The translations under genes were made by a program, and so were the position numbers. Below the pieces are notes generated by a model that was not told the DNA's origin, searched no databases, and saw nothing but the letters and a program-made list of their open reading frames with translations. Positions 34,036-41,209 of a DNA stretch of 64,000 nucleotides are shown piece after piece. The stretch is from Miltoncostaea sp036826475 (GTDB taxonomy: Bacteria; Actinomycetota; Thermoleophilia; Miltoncostaeales; Miltoncostaeaceae): the NCBI GenBank assembly GCA_036826475.1, contig DAISWG010000002.1, positions 33,834 to 97,833 on the forward strand, written 5' to 3'. Position 1 is the first letter of the stretch. The number at the start of each line of letters is the position of its first letter.

Positions 34036-34919
34036 TGGCGACGCAGTTCGCGTACTACCCCGGCTGCATCGCCGAGTTCAGCTCCAAGGAGCTCGACAAG
34101 ACCACGAAGGCGCTCGCGCCGCTCCTGGACGTCGAGCTGCTGCCGATGCCCGCCGCCACCTGCTGCGGCGCCGGCGACATCGCCGAGGCCAAGCCCAACC
34201 TGTACCTCACGCTCAACGTCCGCATCCTCTCGCAGGCCGAGGAGATGGGCGTCGACATCCTCACCATCTGCAACGTCTGCACGCTGAACCTGCGGCGGGC
34301 CAACAAGATGGTGAAGGAGGACGCCCGGCTGCTGGAGCAGGTCAACGAGGAGCTGGTGAAGGCCGGCGCCCGTCCGTACGAGGGCACCAAGGAGGTCACG
34401 CACCTCCTGTGGTACCTCGCGACCGAGGAGGGCCTGTCCCTGCTCGAGAAGCAGGGACCGCGCGGCCTGAACGGCCTGCGTGTGGCGCCGTACTACGGCT
34501 GCCAGTTGCTCCGGCCGTCGTCGGTGATGGGCTTCGAGGATCCCGACAAGCCCCAGTCGCTGGAGCGCCTCATCACCGCCCTCGGCGGCGAGGTGGCCGA
34601 CTACGAGGCGAAGTCCAAGTGCTGCGGCTTCCCGATCATCCTCGCCCGCGAGCAGGTGGCCCTGAAGGAGTCGCACGTCGCCCTGTCGCAGAGCCGCGAC
34701 GCCGGCGCCGACTGCATGGTCACGCCATGCCCGCTCTGCCACCTGGCGATGGACGCGTACCAGCGCAAGGCCGAGGTCGCGAACGCGACCGAGTACAACA
34801 TGCCGGTGCTGCACCTGCCGCAGCTCATCGGCCTGGCGCTCGGGATCGACAACGAGACGATGGACTTCAAGCGCCACCTGGTCCCGGTCGACCGGGTGCT
34901 GGAGACCGTCGGGGCGTAG
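34035..34919 (+). CDS. HdrB-like (CCG-domain) membrane-anchoring subunit of an SdhABE-type complex
   Basis: GTG 34035 overlaps the sdhB stop by one base, as sdhB does sdhA, and gives 294 residues. Two cysteine-rich CCG domains are seen: AATCCGAGD with CNVCTL, and YYGCQLLRP...KSKCCGFP...CPLCH. This is the heterodisulfide-reductase subunit B family, used as subunit E in non-classical succinate:quinone and methylmenaquinol:fumarate reductases (SdhABE, MfrABE). No hydrophobic haem-b anchor (SdhC/SdhD) is encoded nearby, so this protein probably attaches the complex to the membrane and reduces quinone. A strong terminator follows. Confidence 0.88.
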   Translation: MATQFAYYPGCIAEFSSKELDKTTKALAPLLDVELLPMPAATCCGAGDIAEAKPNLYLTLNVRILSQAEEMGVDILTICNVCTLNLRRANKMVKEDARLLEQVNEELVKAGARPYEGTKEVTHLLWYLATEEGLSLLEKQGPRGLNGLRVAPYYGCQLLRPSSVMGFEDPDKPQSLERLITALGGEVADYEAKSKCCGFPIILAREQVALKESHVALSQSRDAGADCMVTPCPLCHLAMDAYQRKAEVANATEYNMPVLHLPQLIGLALGIDNETMDFKRHLVPVDRVLETVGA

Positions 34920-34941
34920 CGCGGCCGGTCACCGCCCTCCG

Positions 34942-34980
34942 GGGCCGGCGGGGAGCGATCCCCGCCGGCCCTTTGTCGTT
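34942..34980 (+). terminator. Rho-independent terminator of the sdh operon
   Basis: A perfect 13-bp stem (GGGCCGGCGGGGA / TCCCCGCCGGCCC) with a GCGA loop is followed by TTTGTCGTT. The remaining 34981-35207 stretch holds no convincing gene. Confidence 0.9.
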
Positions 34981-35207
34981 CCGCGCGAGGTCAGGGGATC
35001 GGCGGGGTACGCGCCGATGTGCCTCCGTGAGCACCGCCCGTCTCCAGACCGCCCGCCGGCCGCCTGGCTCGAGCTCCGCGCCCACCTGGCGCCGTCGCCG
35101 ACGCAGGGGGAATCGCTGCGATCAATCCAGCTGACGGCCTCATCATCGCCGTCGATCGCGAGCTCCGCACCGATCCGGGGCTTCCGGCCGGGTCGCCCGC
35201 CCGGGGC

Positions 35208-35213
35208 TATTCT
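35208..35213 (+). promoter_or_regulatory. -10 hexamer TATTCT, six bases before GTG 35220
   Basis: TATTCT fits TANNNT and ends six bases before the start codon, so transcription would begin at or next to the G of GTG. No ribosome-binding site is present. Confidence 0.6.
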
Positions 35214-35219
35214 GGACCG

Positions 35220-35534
35220 GTGACGCTCTACGAGGCCCCCGACTGCTGGAAGTGCGTGGAGGTCAAGGCAGCGCTCGATGCACTCGGCGTCCCTTACGAG
35301 GCGGTGGTCGTGCGCGGGAACCCGCGCGCCCGGGCGGCGCTGGTCGCCGCGCAGGGGGAGCCGCCGCAGGTGCCGATGATCGTGGACGGCGACGTCGCGG
35401 TCTGGGATCGGCGGCGGATCCTCGCCTACGTGGCCGAGACCTACGGCGACGGACCGCCCGGTGGTGGCCCCTCCTACCGTGACATGCCGTCGTTCGTCGG
35501 CGGGACCTGCCGCGTCGACGGGGGCGCCTGCTGA
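35220..35534 (+). CDS. Glutaredoxin/GST-N-domain-like small protein
   Basis: Length 104 residues. LYEAPDCWKCVEVKAALDALGVPYEAV is a thioredoxin fold beginning, with a CWKC redox pair at Cys9 and Cys12. VPMIVDGDVAVWDRRRILAYV has the cis-Pro and the GST-type helix. It probably reduces disulfides or mixed thiols; the C-terminal extension ends CRVDGGAC with two more cysteines. It is monocistronic and likely leaderless. Confidence 0.8.
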   Translation: MTLYEAPDCWKCVEVKAALDALGVPYEAVVVRGNPRARAALVAAQGEPPQVPMIVDGDVAVWDRRRILAYVAETYGDGPPGGGPSYRDMPSFVGGTCRVDGGAC

Positions 35535-35565
35535 CCGCCCGGCCGGTGGCGGGCTCCCGGCGACC

Positions 35566-35571
35566 TATCAT
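35566..35571 (+). promoter_or_regulatory. -10 hexamer TATCAT, six bases before GTG 35578
   Basis: TATCAT is followed by six bases and the GTG start, the same geometry as at 35208. No Shine-Dalgarno is seen. Confidence 0.6.
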
Positions 35572-35577
35572 CGGCAC

Positions 35578-36186
35578 GTGACCCGGATCCTCCCCCTCAC
35601 CGCGGCGACACGCCACGAGCTCCCGGCACCGTGCGTGAGCTGCGTCTTCTGGCAGCACGACCGGATCGTCACGGACGAGGGGCGCAAGGAGGCGTGGAGC
35701 AAGGCACAGGGGGGCGAGCACGGCTCGTTCGGCCGCGTGCTCAGCGACGACTCCGGCTTCCGGGGGATGATCCAGTACGGCCCATCCAACCGGTTCCCCC
35801 GCGCGCTCGCCCTGCCCGCCGGCCCGCCCGACCCGCGAGGCGCGCTCGTGACCTGCGTGTTCCTGGAGGGCGACGACCCCGTCGGGATGGGGGAGCGCCT
35901 CCTGCTGGAGGCACTCGCCGACCTGAAGGGCCGCGGGATGCGGGCGGTGGAGGCGTTCGCCCTCGGCTACCCCGACGACGTGCCCATCGCCGACCGGTTC
36001 GTGGGGCACCACACCCTCTTCGACCGTGACTTTCTCGCCGCACTCGGGTTCGCCCGCGTGCGGACCCGCGGGCAGGTGTCGCTTATGCGGCTCGAGTTGG
36101 GCGGTCTGCAGCCCGCCACCGGCGTCCTCGGCCGCGTCGCCGCCGCCCTGCGGCTCCCCGCCGAGCGGGGCCCCTCGCCGGCCTGA
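35578..36186 (+). CDS. GNAT-like N-acetyltransferase
   Basis: GTG 35578 gives 202 residues; the earlier start at 35461 lies within the upstream gene. The protein has a CVSCVFWQHD motif near residues 20-29, then a GNAT-like core: VTCVFLEGDDPVGMGERLLLEALADLKGRGMRAVEAFAL, where GMGERLL takes the place of the acetyl-CoA loop, and a C-terminal strand FDRDFLAALGFARVR. Similar actinobacterial proteins are annotated as GNAT family. The acyl acceptor is unknown. Confidence 0.65.
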   Translation: MTRILPLTAATRHELPAPCVSCVFWQHDRIVTDEGRKEAWSKAQGGEHGSFGRVLSDDSGFRGMIQYGPSNRFPRALALPAGPPDPRGALVTCVFLEGDDPVGMGERLLLEALADLKGRGMRAVEAFALGYPDDVPIADRFVGHHTLFDRDFLAALGFARVRTRGQVSLMRLELGGLQPATGVLGRVAAALRLPAERGPSPA

Positions 36187-36200
36187 GGCCGTCGGCCGGG

Positions 36201-37301
36201 ATGCGGACCCCCGCCACGCGCGTCCGCCGCGCCGCCGCGACGACGACGCTGCTCGCGGCCGCCGCGCTCGCCCTCCCGGCCGCGGCCGCCACACGCGACG
36301 GCGTGCTCACCGACCTGGAGCGCTCCGACGTACACGCCGTGACGGCGCAGCTCGGGCCGCGGGCCGCGGCGGCACGCGCTGAGCTGGGAAACGTCGCCAC
36401 CGAGCTGGAGGAGGTCGGTCGACCCGTGAAGGTCGCAGTCGTCGCCGGCCGCGGCGACACCCGCCGCCTCCTCGCCTATGCGCGCCACCTTCGCGACGAG
36501 CTGGGGTACGAGGGGACCGTCGTCCTCACGACGCCCGGCGGGGGCACCGCCGCGGCCGGACCGTCCTCCACCGCGGAGGTGACCACCCGGCTCCGCCGCG
36601 CACGCGTCGGGCGGATCCCCGACCCCGTCCAGCGGCTCGTCTCGGCCGCCGAAGTCACGGCCGTCCCCCGGCACGGCAACAGCGGAACCAGCACCGCACT
36701 GACCCTCCTCGGCATCGCGGTGCTCGGCGGGGCGTGGGCGGTGAGCATCGGCACGGGGCGACGGGCCCGTCGAAGCCGGCAGGAATTGGCGGAGCGGCGC
36801 GCCGCCATGCGCGTGCACCTCGACACGCTGCGGGCGCGGGCGGCGACCCTCGCTCGCAGCGGCGAACTCTCGGACGCCGCACGCCCCCAGGTCCAAGCGG
36901 CGCTCGGCAGCTACGCCGACGGCGTCACGGCGCTGCAGGAGGCTGCGAGCGCAGACGAGGTCATCGTCCTCGGGCCCACGGTCGCCGCCGGCATGGCGGC
37001 GGTCACCGCCGTCGGCCGCGACGTCGGCGAGGAGTGGGCCCTCTCCGGGAGCCGCTTCGGCGGCCTCTGCAGCGCCGACCCCGCCCACGGCCCGCCTGCG
37101 GGCGACGGTCCCCTCGTCCCGGGCGGGCCGCCCGTGCCGATGTGCGCCACGTGCCTGGGGCTCGCGGAGCGGGGCGAGACGGTGCCGGTGAGGATGGTGT
37201 CGGCGGATGGCCGGCCCGTGCCGTTCACCGAGGTGGAGGACCTCCCGGCGCCGAACGCGGGGCCGCCGCCGCCTCGTGAAATCAGAGCCAGCCCTTCGTG
37301 A
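36201..37301 (+). CDS. Exported or membrane protein of unknown function
   Basis: The 366-residue protein begins with a signal-like segment (AAATTTLLAAAALALPAAAA). A soluble stretch follows with VKVAVVAGRGDTRRLLAYARHLRDELGYEGTVVL, reminiscent of the TPM fold. One transmembrane helix at about 163-180 (STALTLLGIAVLGGAWAV) and an Arg-rich helical cytoplasmic part come next. CSADP and MCATCLG give a possible metal-binding Cys set near 295-320. The family was not recognised. Its last 20 bases overlap the end of asd on the opposite strand. Confidence 0.6.
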   Translation: MRTPATRVRRAAATTTLLAAAALALPAAAATRDGVLTDLERSDVHAVTAQLGPRAAAARAELGNVATELEEVGRPVKVAVVAGRGDTRRLLAYARHLRDELGYEGTVVLTTPGGGTAAAGPSSTAEVTTRLRRARVGRIPDPVQRLVSAAEVTAVPRHGNSGTSTALTLLGIAVLGGAWAVSIGTGRRARRSRQELAERRAAMRVHLDTLRARAATLARSGELSDAARPQVQAALGSYADGVTALQEAASADEVIVLGPTVAAGMAAVTAVGRDVGEEWALSGSRFGGLCSADPAHGPPAGDGPLVPGGPPVPMCATCLGLAERGETVPVRMVSADGRPVPFTEVEDLPAPNAGPPPPREIRASPS

Positions 37302-38289
37302 CGAGGGACTCGGCGATCTGCACGGCGTTGGTGGCCGCGCCCTTGCGCAGGTTGTCGCTCGAGATCCAGAGGGCCAGCCCGCGGTCGTGCGAGGCGTCCT
37401 CGCGGATGCGGCCGACCAGCACGTCGTCGCGGCCCGCCGCCTCGCGCGGGAGCGGGTAGCGGTTCAGCTGGGGCTCGTCCACCAGCACCACCCCGGGGGC
37501 GCCCATGAGCAGCCGGCGCGCGTCCTCGGCGGTGATCTTGTCGGTCGTCTCGATCTGGACGGACTGCGAGTGGGCGTACAGCACCGGCACGCGCACGCAC
37601 GTGGCGCTCACCCGCAGGTCGGGCATCCCGAGCATCTTGCGCGTCTCGGCCGCCACCTTGCGCTCCTCGCCGGTGTAGCCGCTCTCGTCGAACACGTCGA
37701 TGTGCGGCAGCACGTTGAACGCGATGGGGTGCGGGTACACCGACGGGTCCGGCTCGTCGCCCGCCAGGAAGCCGGCGGCCTGCGACGTGAGCTCCTCGAC
37801 GGCCGCGGCGCCGGTGCCGCTCACCGACTGGTAGCTCGACACGATCACGCGCTCCAGGCCCACCGCGTCGCGGATCGGCTTGAGGGCCACCACCAACGGC
37901 GCCGCGACGCAGTTCGGGTTCGCGACGATGCCGCTGTGCGACTCGAGGTCGGCCTCGTTCACCTCCGGGACCACCAGCGGCACGGCAGCGTCCATCCGGT
38001 AGGCGCTCGAGTTGTCGATCACCACGGCGCCGGCCTCGACGGCCGCCGGGGCGAACTCGCGCGACCGCGTGGCGCCCGCCGAGAAGAGGGCGATCTGGAT
38101 GCCCTCGAACGACTCGGCCGTCAGCTCCTGCACCGTCCGCGGCTGCCCCAGGTAGTCCAGCTCGCGGCCGGCGCTGCGGGACGAGGCGAGCGGGCGGAGC
38201 TCGGTGACGGGGAAGCCGCGCTCCTCCAGCACCCGCAGCATCACCCCGCCGACGGCGCCGGTGGCGCCCACCACGGCGACGTTAAACAT
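37282..38289 (-). CDS. asd: Aspartate-semialdehyde dehydrogenase
   Basis: Length 335 residues, starting eight bases inside the end of lysC. FNVAVVGATGAVGGVML binds NADP; VIDNSSAYRMDAAVPLVVPEVN, IVANPNC with the catalytic Cys, VSSYQSVSGTGAAAVEEL and the HSQSVQIE segment define the family. It reduces aspartyl-phosphate to the semialdehyde in lysine, methionine and threonine synthesis and in diaminopimelate supply. The residues after the Cys are VAAP instead of the usual S/T-T, a mild oddity. Confidence 0.96.
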   Translation of the reverse strand: MFNVAVVGATGAVGGVMLRVLEERGFPVTELRPLASSRSAGRELDYLGQPRTVQELTAESFEGIQIALFSAGATRSREFAPAAVEAGAVVIDNSSAYRMDAAVPLVVPEVNEADLESHSGIVANPNCVAAPLVVALKPIRDAVGLERVIVSSYQSVSGTGAAAVEELTSQAAGFLAGDEPDPSVYPHPIAFNVLPHIDVFDESGYTGEERKVAAETRKMLGMPDLRVSATCVRVPVLYAHSQSVQIETTDKITAEDARRLLMGAPGVVLVDEPQLNRYPLPREAAGRDDVLVGRIREDASHDRGLALWISSDNLRKGAATNAVQIAESLVTKGWL

Positions 38290-39505
38290 CGGCGCGGCGC
38301 GCGGCCTCGCCCGCCAGATCGAACGCGTCGTGGAGGGCCCGCACGGCCCGCTCCACCTCGCGCCGGTCGATCACGACCGTGATGCGGATGGTGCTGGTGT
38401 CGATCATCTGGAGGTTGATCCCCTGCTCGGACAGGACGCGGAACATCTTCGCGGCGATGCCCGGCTCGGACTTCATACCGGCGCCGACGAGCGTGACCTT
38501 GCCGATCTGGTCGTCGCTCGTGAGCTCACGGTAGCCCAGTTCGTCGCGGGTGCTCTCCAGGGTGTCCAGCGCGAGCCGCAGCTCGTCGAGCGGGACCGTG
38601 AACGACAGGTCGGCGGCCTCGGCGCTCTGGTTCTGGATGATCGTGTCCACGTTCACGCCCCGGTCGGCGAGGGCCGTGAAGATCCGGGCGGCGACGCCAG
38701 GGCGGTTCTGGACCCCCGCGATCGTGATCTTGGCCTCGTCGGTGCGATGGGCGAGCCCGGTGACGATCGCCTTCTCCATCAAGGGGGTCTCCTCCGTGAT
38801 CCAGGTGCCCTCCTCGGGGGAGAAGGACGAACGTACGTGCAGGGGGACGCGATGCCGGCGGGCGAACTCGACCGAGCGCAGCGCGAGGACCTTGGAGCCC
38901 ATCGCCGCCATCTCCAGCATCTCCTCGTGGCTCACCCGCGGCAGCTTCACCGCGCCCGGCTCGATGCGGGGGTCGGCGGTGAACACGCCGGTGACGTCGG
39001 TGTAGATCTCGCAGACGTCGGCCTCCAGCGCCGCGGCCAGCGCGACGGCGGTGGTGTCCGAGCCGCCGCGGCCCAGCGTCGTGACGTTGTGGTTGTCGGC
39101 CGACACGCCCTGGAACCCGGCCACCAGGGCGATGTTGCCCCCGTCGATGGCGGCGCGCAGGCGGTCGGCGCGGATCTCCAGGATCTTCGCCTTCATGTGC
39201 GAGTCGTCGGTGAGGATCCCGGCCTGCGACCCGGTGAACGAGATCGCGTCGTGGCCGAGGTCGTGGAGCGCCATCGCCATCAGGGCGCAGGAGATGCGCT
39301 CGCCGGTCGACAGCAGCATGTCCATCTCACGGGGGTCGGGGCGGTCCGAGATCTCGTAGGCGAGGTCCACCAGGCCATCGGTGGTCTTGCCGCGCGCCGA
39401 CACGACGGCCAGGACGTCGTCGCCGCCCTCCCTGGCCGCGGCGATGCGGTTCGCCACGTTCCTGATCTTGTCCGCGTCGGCGACCGAGCTGCCGCCGAAC
39501 TTCAT
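38282..39505 (-). CDS. lysC: Aspartate kinase with ACT regulatory domains
   Basis: Taken from ATG 39505 (MKFGGSSVADADKIRNVANR), giving 407 residues; AGGA just upstream is close to the ATG, and a few upstream residues from a non-ATG codon cannot be excluded. The kinase domain has MKFGGSSV, SARGKTTDGLVDLA, LSTGERISCALMAMAL and TLGRGGSDTTAVALA; two ACT domains follow from about residue 265, with VTLVGAGMKSEPGIAAKMF. It phosphorylates aspartate and is probably feedback-inhibited through the ACT domains. It overlaps asd by eight bases. Confidence 0.95.
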   Translation of the reverse strand: MKFGGSSVADADKIRNVANRIAAAREGGDDVLAVVSARGKTTDGLVDLAYEISDRPDPREMDMLLSTGERISCALMAMALHDLGHDAISFTGSQAGILTDDSHMKAKILEIRADRLRAAIDGGNIALVAGFQGVSADNHNVTTLGRGGSDTTAVALAAALEADVCEIYTDVTGVFTADPRIEPGAVKLPRVSHEEMLEMAAMGSKVLALRSVEFARRHRVPLHVRSSFSPEEGTWITEETPLMEKAIVTGLAHRTDEAKITIAGVQNRPGVAARIFTALADRGVNVDTIIQNQSAEAADLSFTVPLDELRLALDTLESTRDELGYRELTSDDQIGKVTLVGAGMKSEPGIAAKMFRVLSEQGINLQMIDTSTIRITVVIDRREVERAVRALHDAFDLAGEAARRADV

Positions 39506-39764
39506 GGTCCTGAGGCCGATGGCCGTCCCTCCTCGCGCTGGTCGTGAACCAGCGGAGGATAACCAGCCTGACCTTTCGAGCAGTCCCAGCAGGGAGGCGA
39601 CCATCAGGACGGGCGGGCCGACGCCCACGGGCCCCCGGATCGCCGAGGATGACCCGTTCCCGCATGCCCGGCCTCCTCGCGCGCCCGCGTGCGCCGATGC
39701 AAGAGGTTCGTGAGTTCCGCGGGTCCTCCTCGCCGGGACCCCCCGGGCGGGGTAGGTGAGGACC

Positions 39765-40241
39765 ATGAGAATCCATCGAAGTCTCGCCATCCCGCTGGCC
39801 CTCGCCCTGGCGGGGATCCCCGTCGCCGCCCAGGCGGCGGCCAACCCGTACACCGCCGCCGGCGTCTGCGGCGCCGGGTTCACGCCCATCGACCGCCATC
39901 CCCTCTTCGCGACCGCGCCCTACGACGGGGCCCGGGTCCACCTGGCCACCATCGTGCTCACCTACAACGGCGCGACCGGCCAGAACTGCGTCGTCACCCT
40001 GAAGGCGCGGCGCCTCGGCAAGCCCGACCACGTGTACGCCGAGGTGCGCACGCGCCCCGCCGCGCCCGGCAACTCCGACGGCGACGCCGGCACGTTCGGG
40101 TACTTCGCCGGCCCCACCTACGTGTACGCACCTGGGAAGAAGGTGCGCTGGGGCGGCGGCACCATCCAGCGCCTGCCGCGCTACGAGGTGCCGACGTTCG
40201 TGAACTCCGCCTGGCTCAGCGGATGGGGTCACGGGGGCTGA
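39765..40241 (+). CDS. Exported SpaA-like (spore-associated protein A-like) protein
   Basis: ATG 39765 with TGAGGA upstream gives 158 residues; GTG 39756 is an alternative. A signal peptide ends near AQAAA (about 26). The mature part begins NPYTAAGVCGAGFTPIDRHPL and contains TIVLTYNGATGQNCVVTLK with a second Cys, the layout of Streptomyces SpaA-type small secreted proteins, with one likely disulfide. Function in any organism is poorly known. It lies between lysC, divergent, and recR, convergent. Confidence 0.6.
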   Translation: MRIHRSLAIPLALALAGIPVAAQAAANPYTAAGVCGAGFTPIDRHPLFATAPYDGARVHLATIVLTYNGATGQNCVVTLKARRLGKPDHVYAEVRTRPAAPGNSDGDAGTFGYFAGPTYVYAPGKKVRWGGGTIQRLPRYEVPTFVNSAWLSGWGHGG

Positions 40242-40247
40242 GGCGGG

Positions 40248-40838
40248 TCAGAGCTCCCGGCGTCCGAGGAGCGCGCGGCCGAGCGTGAGCTCGTCCGCGT
40301 GCTCCAGGTCGGCCCCCACGGGGAGGCCGCTGGCGAGCCGCGTCACCCGGACCCGGCCGCGGACGAGGTCGGCGAGGTGCAGCGCCGTCGCCTCGCCCGA
40401 CATGGTGGGGTTGGTGGCGATCACCAGCTCCACCACGCCGTCGGCCGCGATCCGGTCCACCAGCTCCCGGATGCGTAGGTCCTCCGGGTCGACCCCGTCG
40501 ATCGGCGACAGCGCCCCGCCGAGCACGTGGTAGCGGCCCCGGTACTCGTTGGTCCGCTCGATCGGGAGGATCGCCGACGGCTCCTCGACCGCGCACAGGA
40601 TGGAGGGGTCGCGGCGGGGGTCGGCGCAGATCGGGCACAGGTCGTCCTCGGCGAAGCTGAAGCACACCGAGCACGGGCGCAGCCGCTCGGTCATCTCGGC
40701 GATGGCCTCCGAGAGCCCGCGCGAGCGCTCGGGCGGGGCCTTCATCATGTGGAAGGCCAGCCGCTGCGCGCTGCGCGGGCCGATGCCGGGCAGGCGCGCC
40801 AGCTCCGCCACGAGCCGCTCGATGGTGGGCGTCAGCAC
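40248..40838 (-). CDS. recR: Recombination mediator protein RecR
   Basis: GTG 40838, 196 residues. An N-terminal helix-hairpin-helix (LARLPGIGPRSAQRLAFHM), a four-Cys zinc finger (CSVCFSFAEDDLCPIC) and a Toprim domain (ILCAVEEPSAI, GRYHVLGGALSPIDG) are complete. With RecF and RecO it loads RecA at gapped DNA. It is the last gene of the dnaX-ybaB-recR operon, a widely conserved order. Confidence 0.97.
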   Translation of the reverse strand: MLTPTIERLVAELARLPGIGPRSAQRLAFHMMKAPPERSRGLSEAIAEMTERLRPCSVCFSFAEDDLCPICADPRRDPSILCAVEEPSAILPIERTNEYRGRYHVLGGALSPIDGVDPEDLRIRELVDRIAADGVVELVIATNPTMSGEATALHLADLVRGRVRVTRLASGLPVGADLEHADELTLGRALLGRREL

Positions 40839-40856
40839 CCGGACGGTCCGCGGGGC

Positions 40857-41183
40857 CTAGAGGCCGGGGAGCCCCAGGCCGGAGAGGCCGCCCGCCACCG
40901 AGCCGAGACGGTCCTGGGCGAGCTGCTGCGCCGCACGCATCGCCTCGTTGACGGCGGCCACGATGACGTCCTGGAGCATCTCGACGTCCTCCGGGTCGAC
41001 CGCCTCCGGGTCGATGACGACCTCCAACAGCTCCAGCCCGCCGCTCACGCGGGCCGTGACGGCGCCGCCGCCGGCCGAGGCCGTGACCGACTCCTGCTGG
41101 AGCTCGGCCTGCACGCGGGCCATGTCCTCCTGCATCTTCTGCATCTGCTTGAGCATCTTCTGGGGGTTCATCCCCTGGGCCAT
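40857..41183 (-). CDS. ybaB: YbaB/EbfC nucleoid-associated protein
   Basis: Length 108 residues with GGGAGAGG before the ATG. The N-terminal helix is Met/Gln-rich (MLKQMQKMQEDMARVQAELQQ), followed by the YbaB beta sheet (VTARVSGGLELLEVVIDPEAV) and helices containing VAAVNEAMRAAQQLAQ. Members bind DNA as dimers. It lies between dnaX and recR, as in most bacteria. Confidence 0.94.
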   Translation of the reverse strand: MAQGMNPQKMLKQMQKMQEDMARVQAELQQESVTASAGGGAVTARVSGGLELLEVVIDPEAVDPEDVEMLQDVIVAAVNEAMRAAQQLAQDRLGSVAGGLSGLGLPGL

Positions 41184-41209
41184 CGTGATCCTCTCCCTGG
41201 TCGGGCTGG

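Noticed and set aside
34981..35219. Possible small gene (35017-35223) after the sdh terminator
   Set aside because: Sixty-eight codons of low-complexity sequence without a supported start; it ends over the start of the glutaredoxin-like gene.
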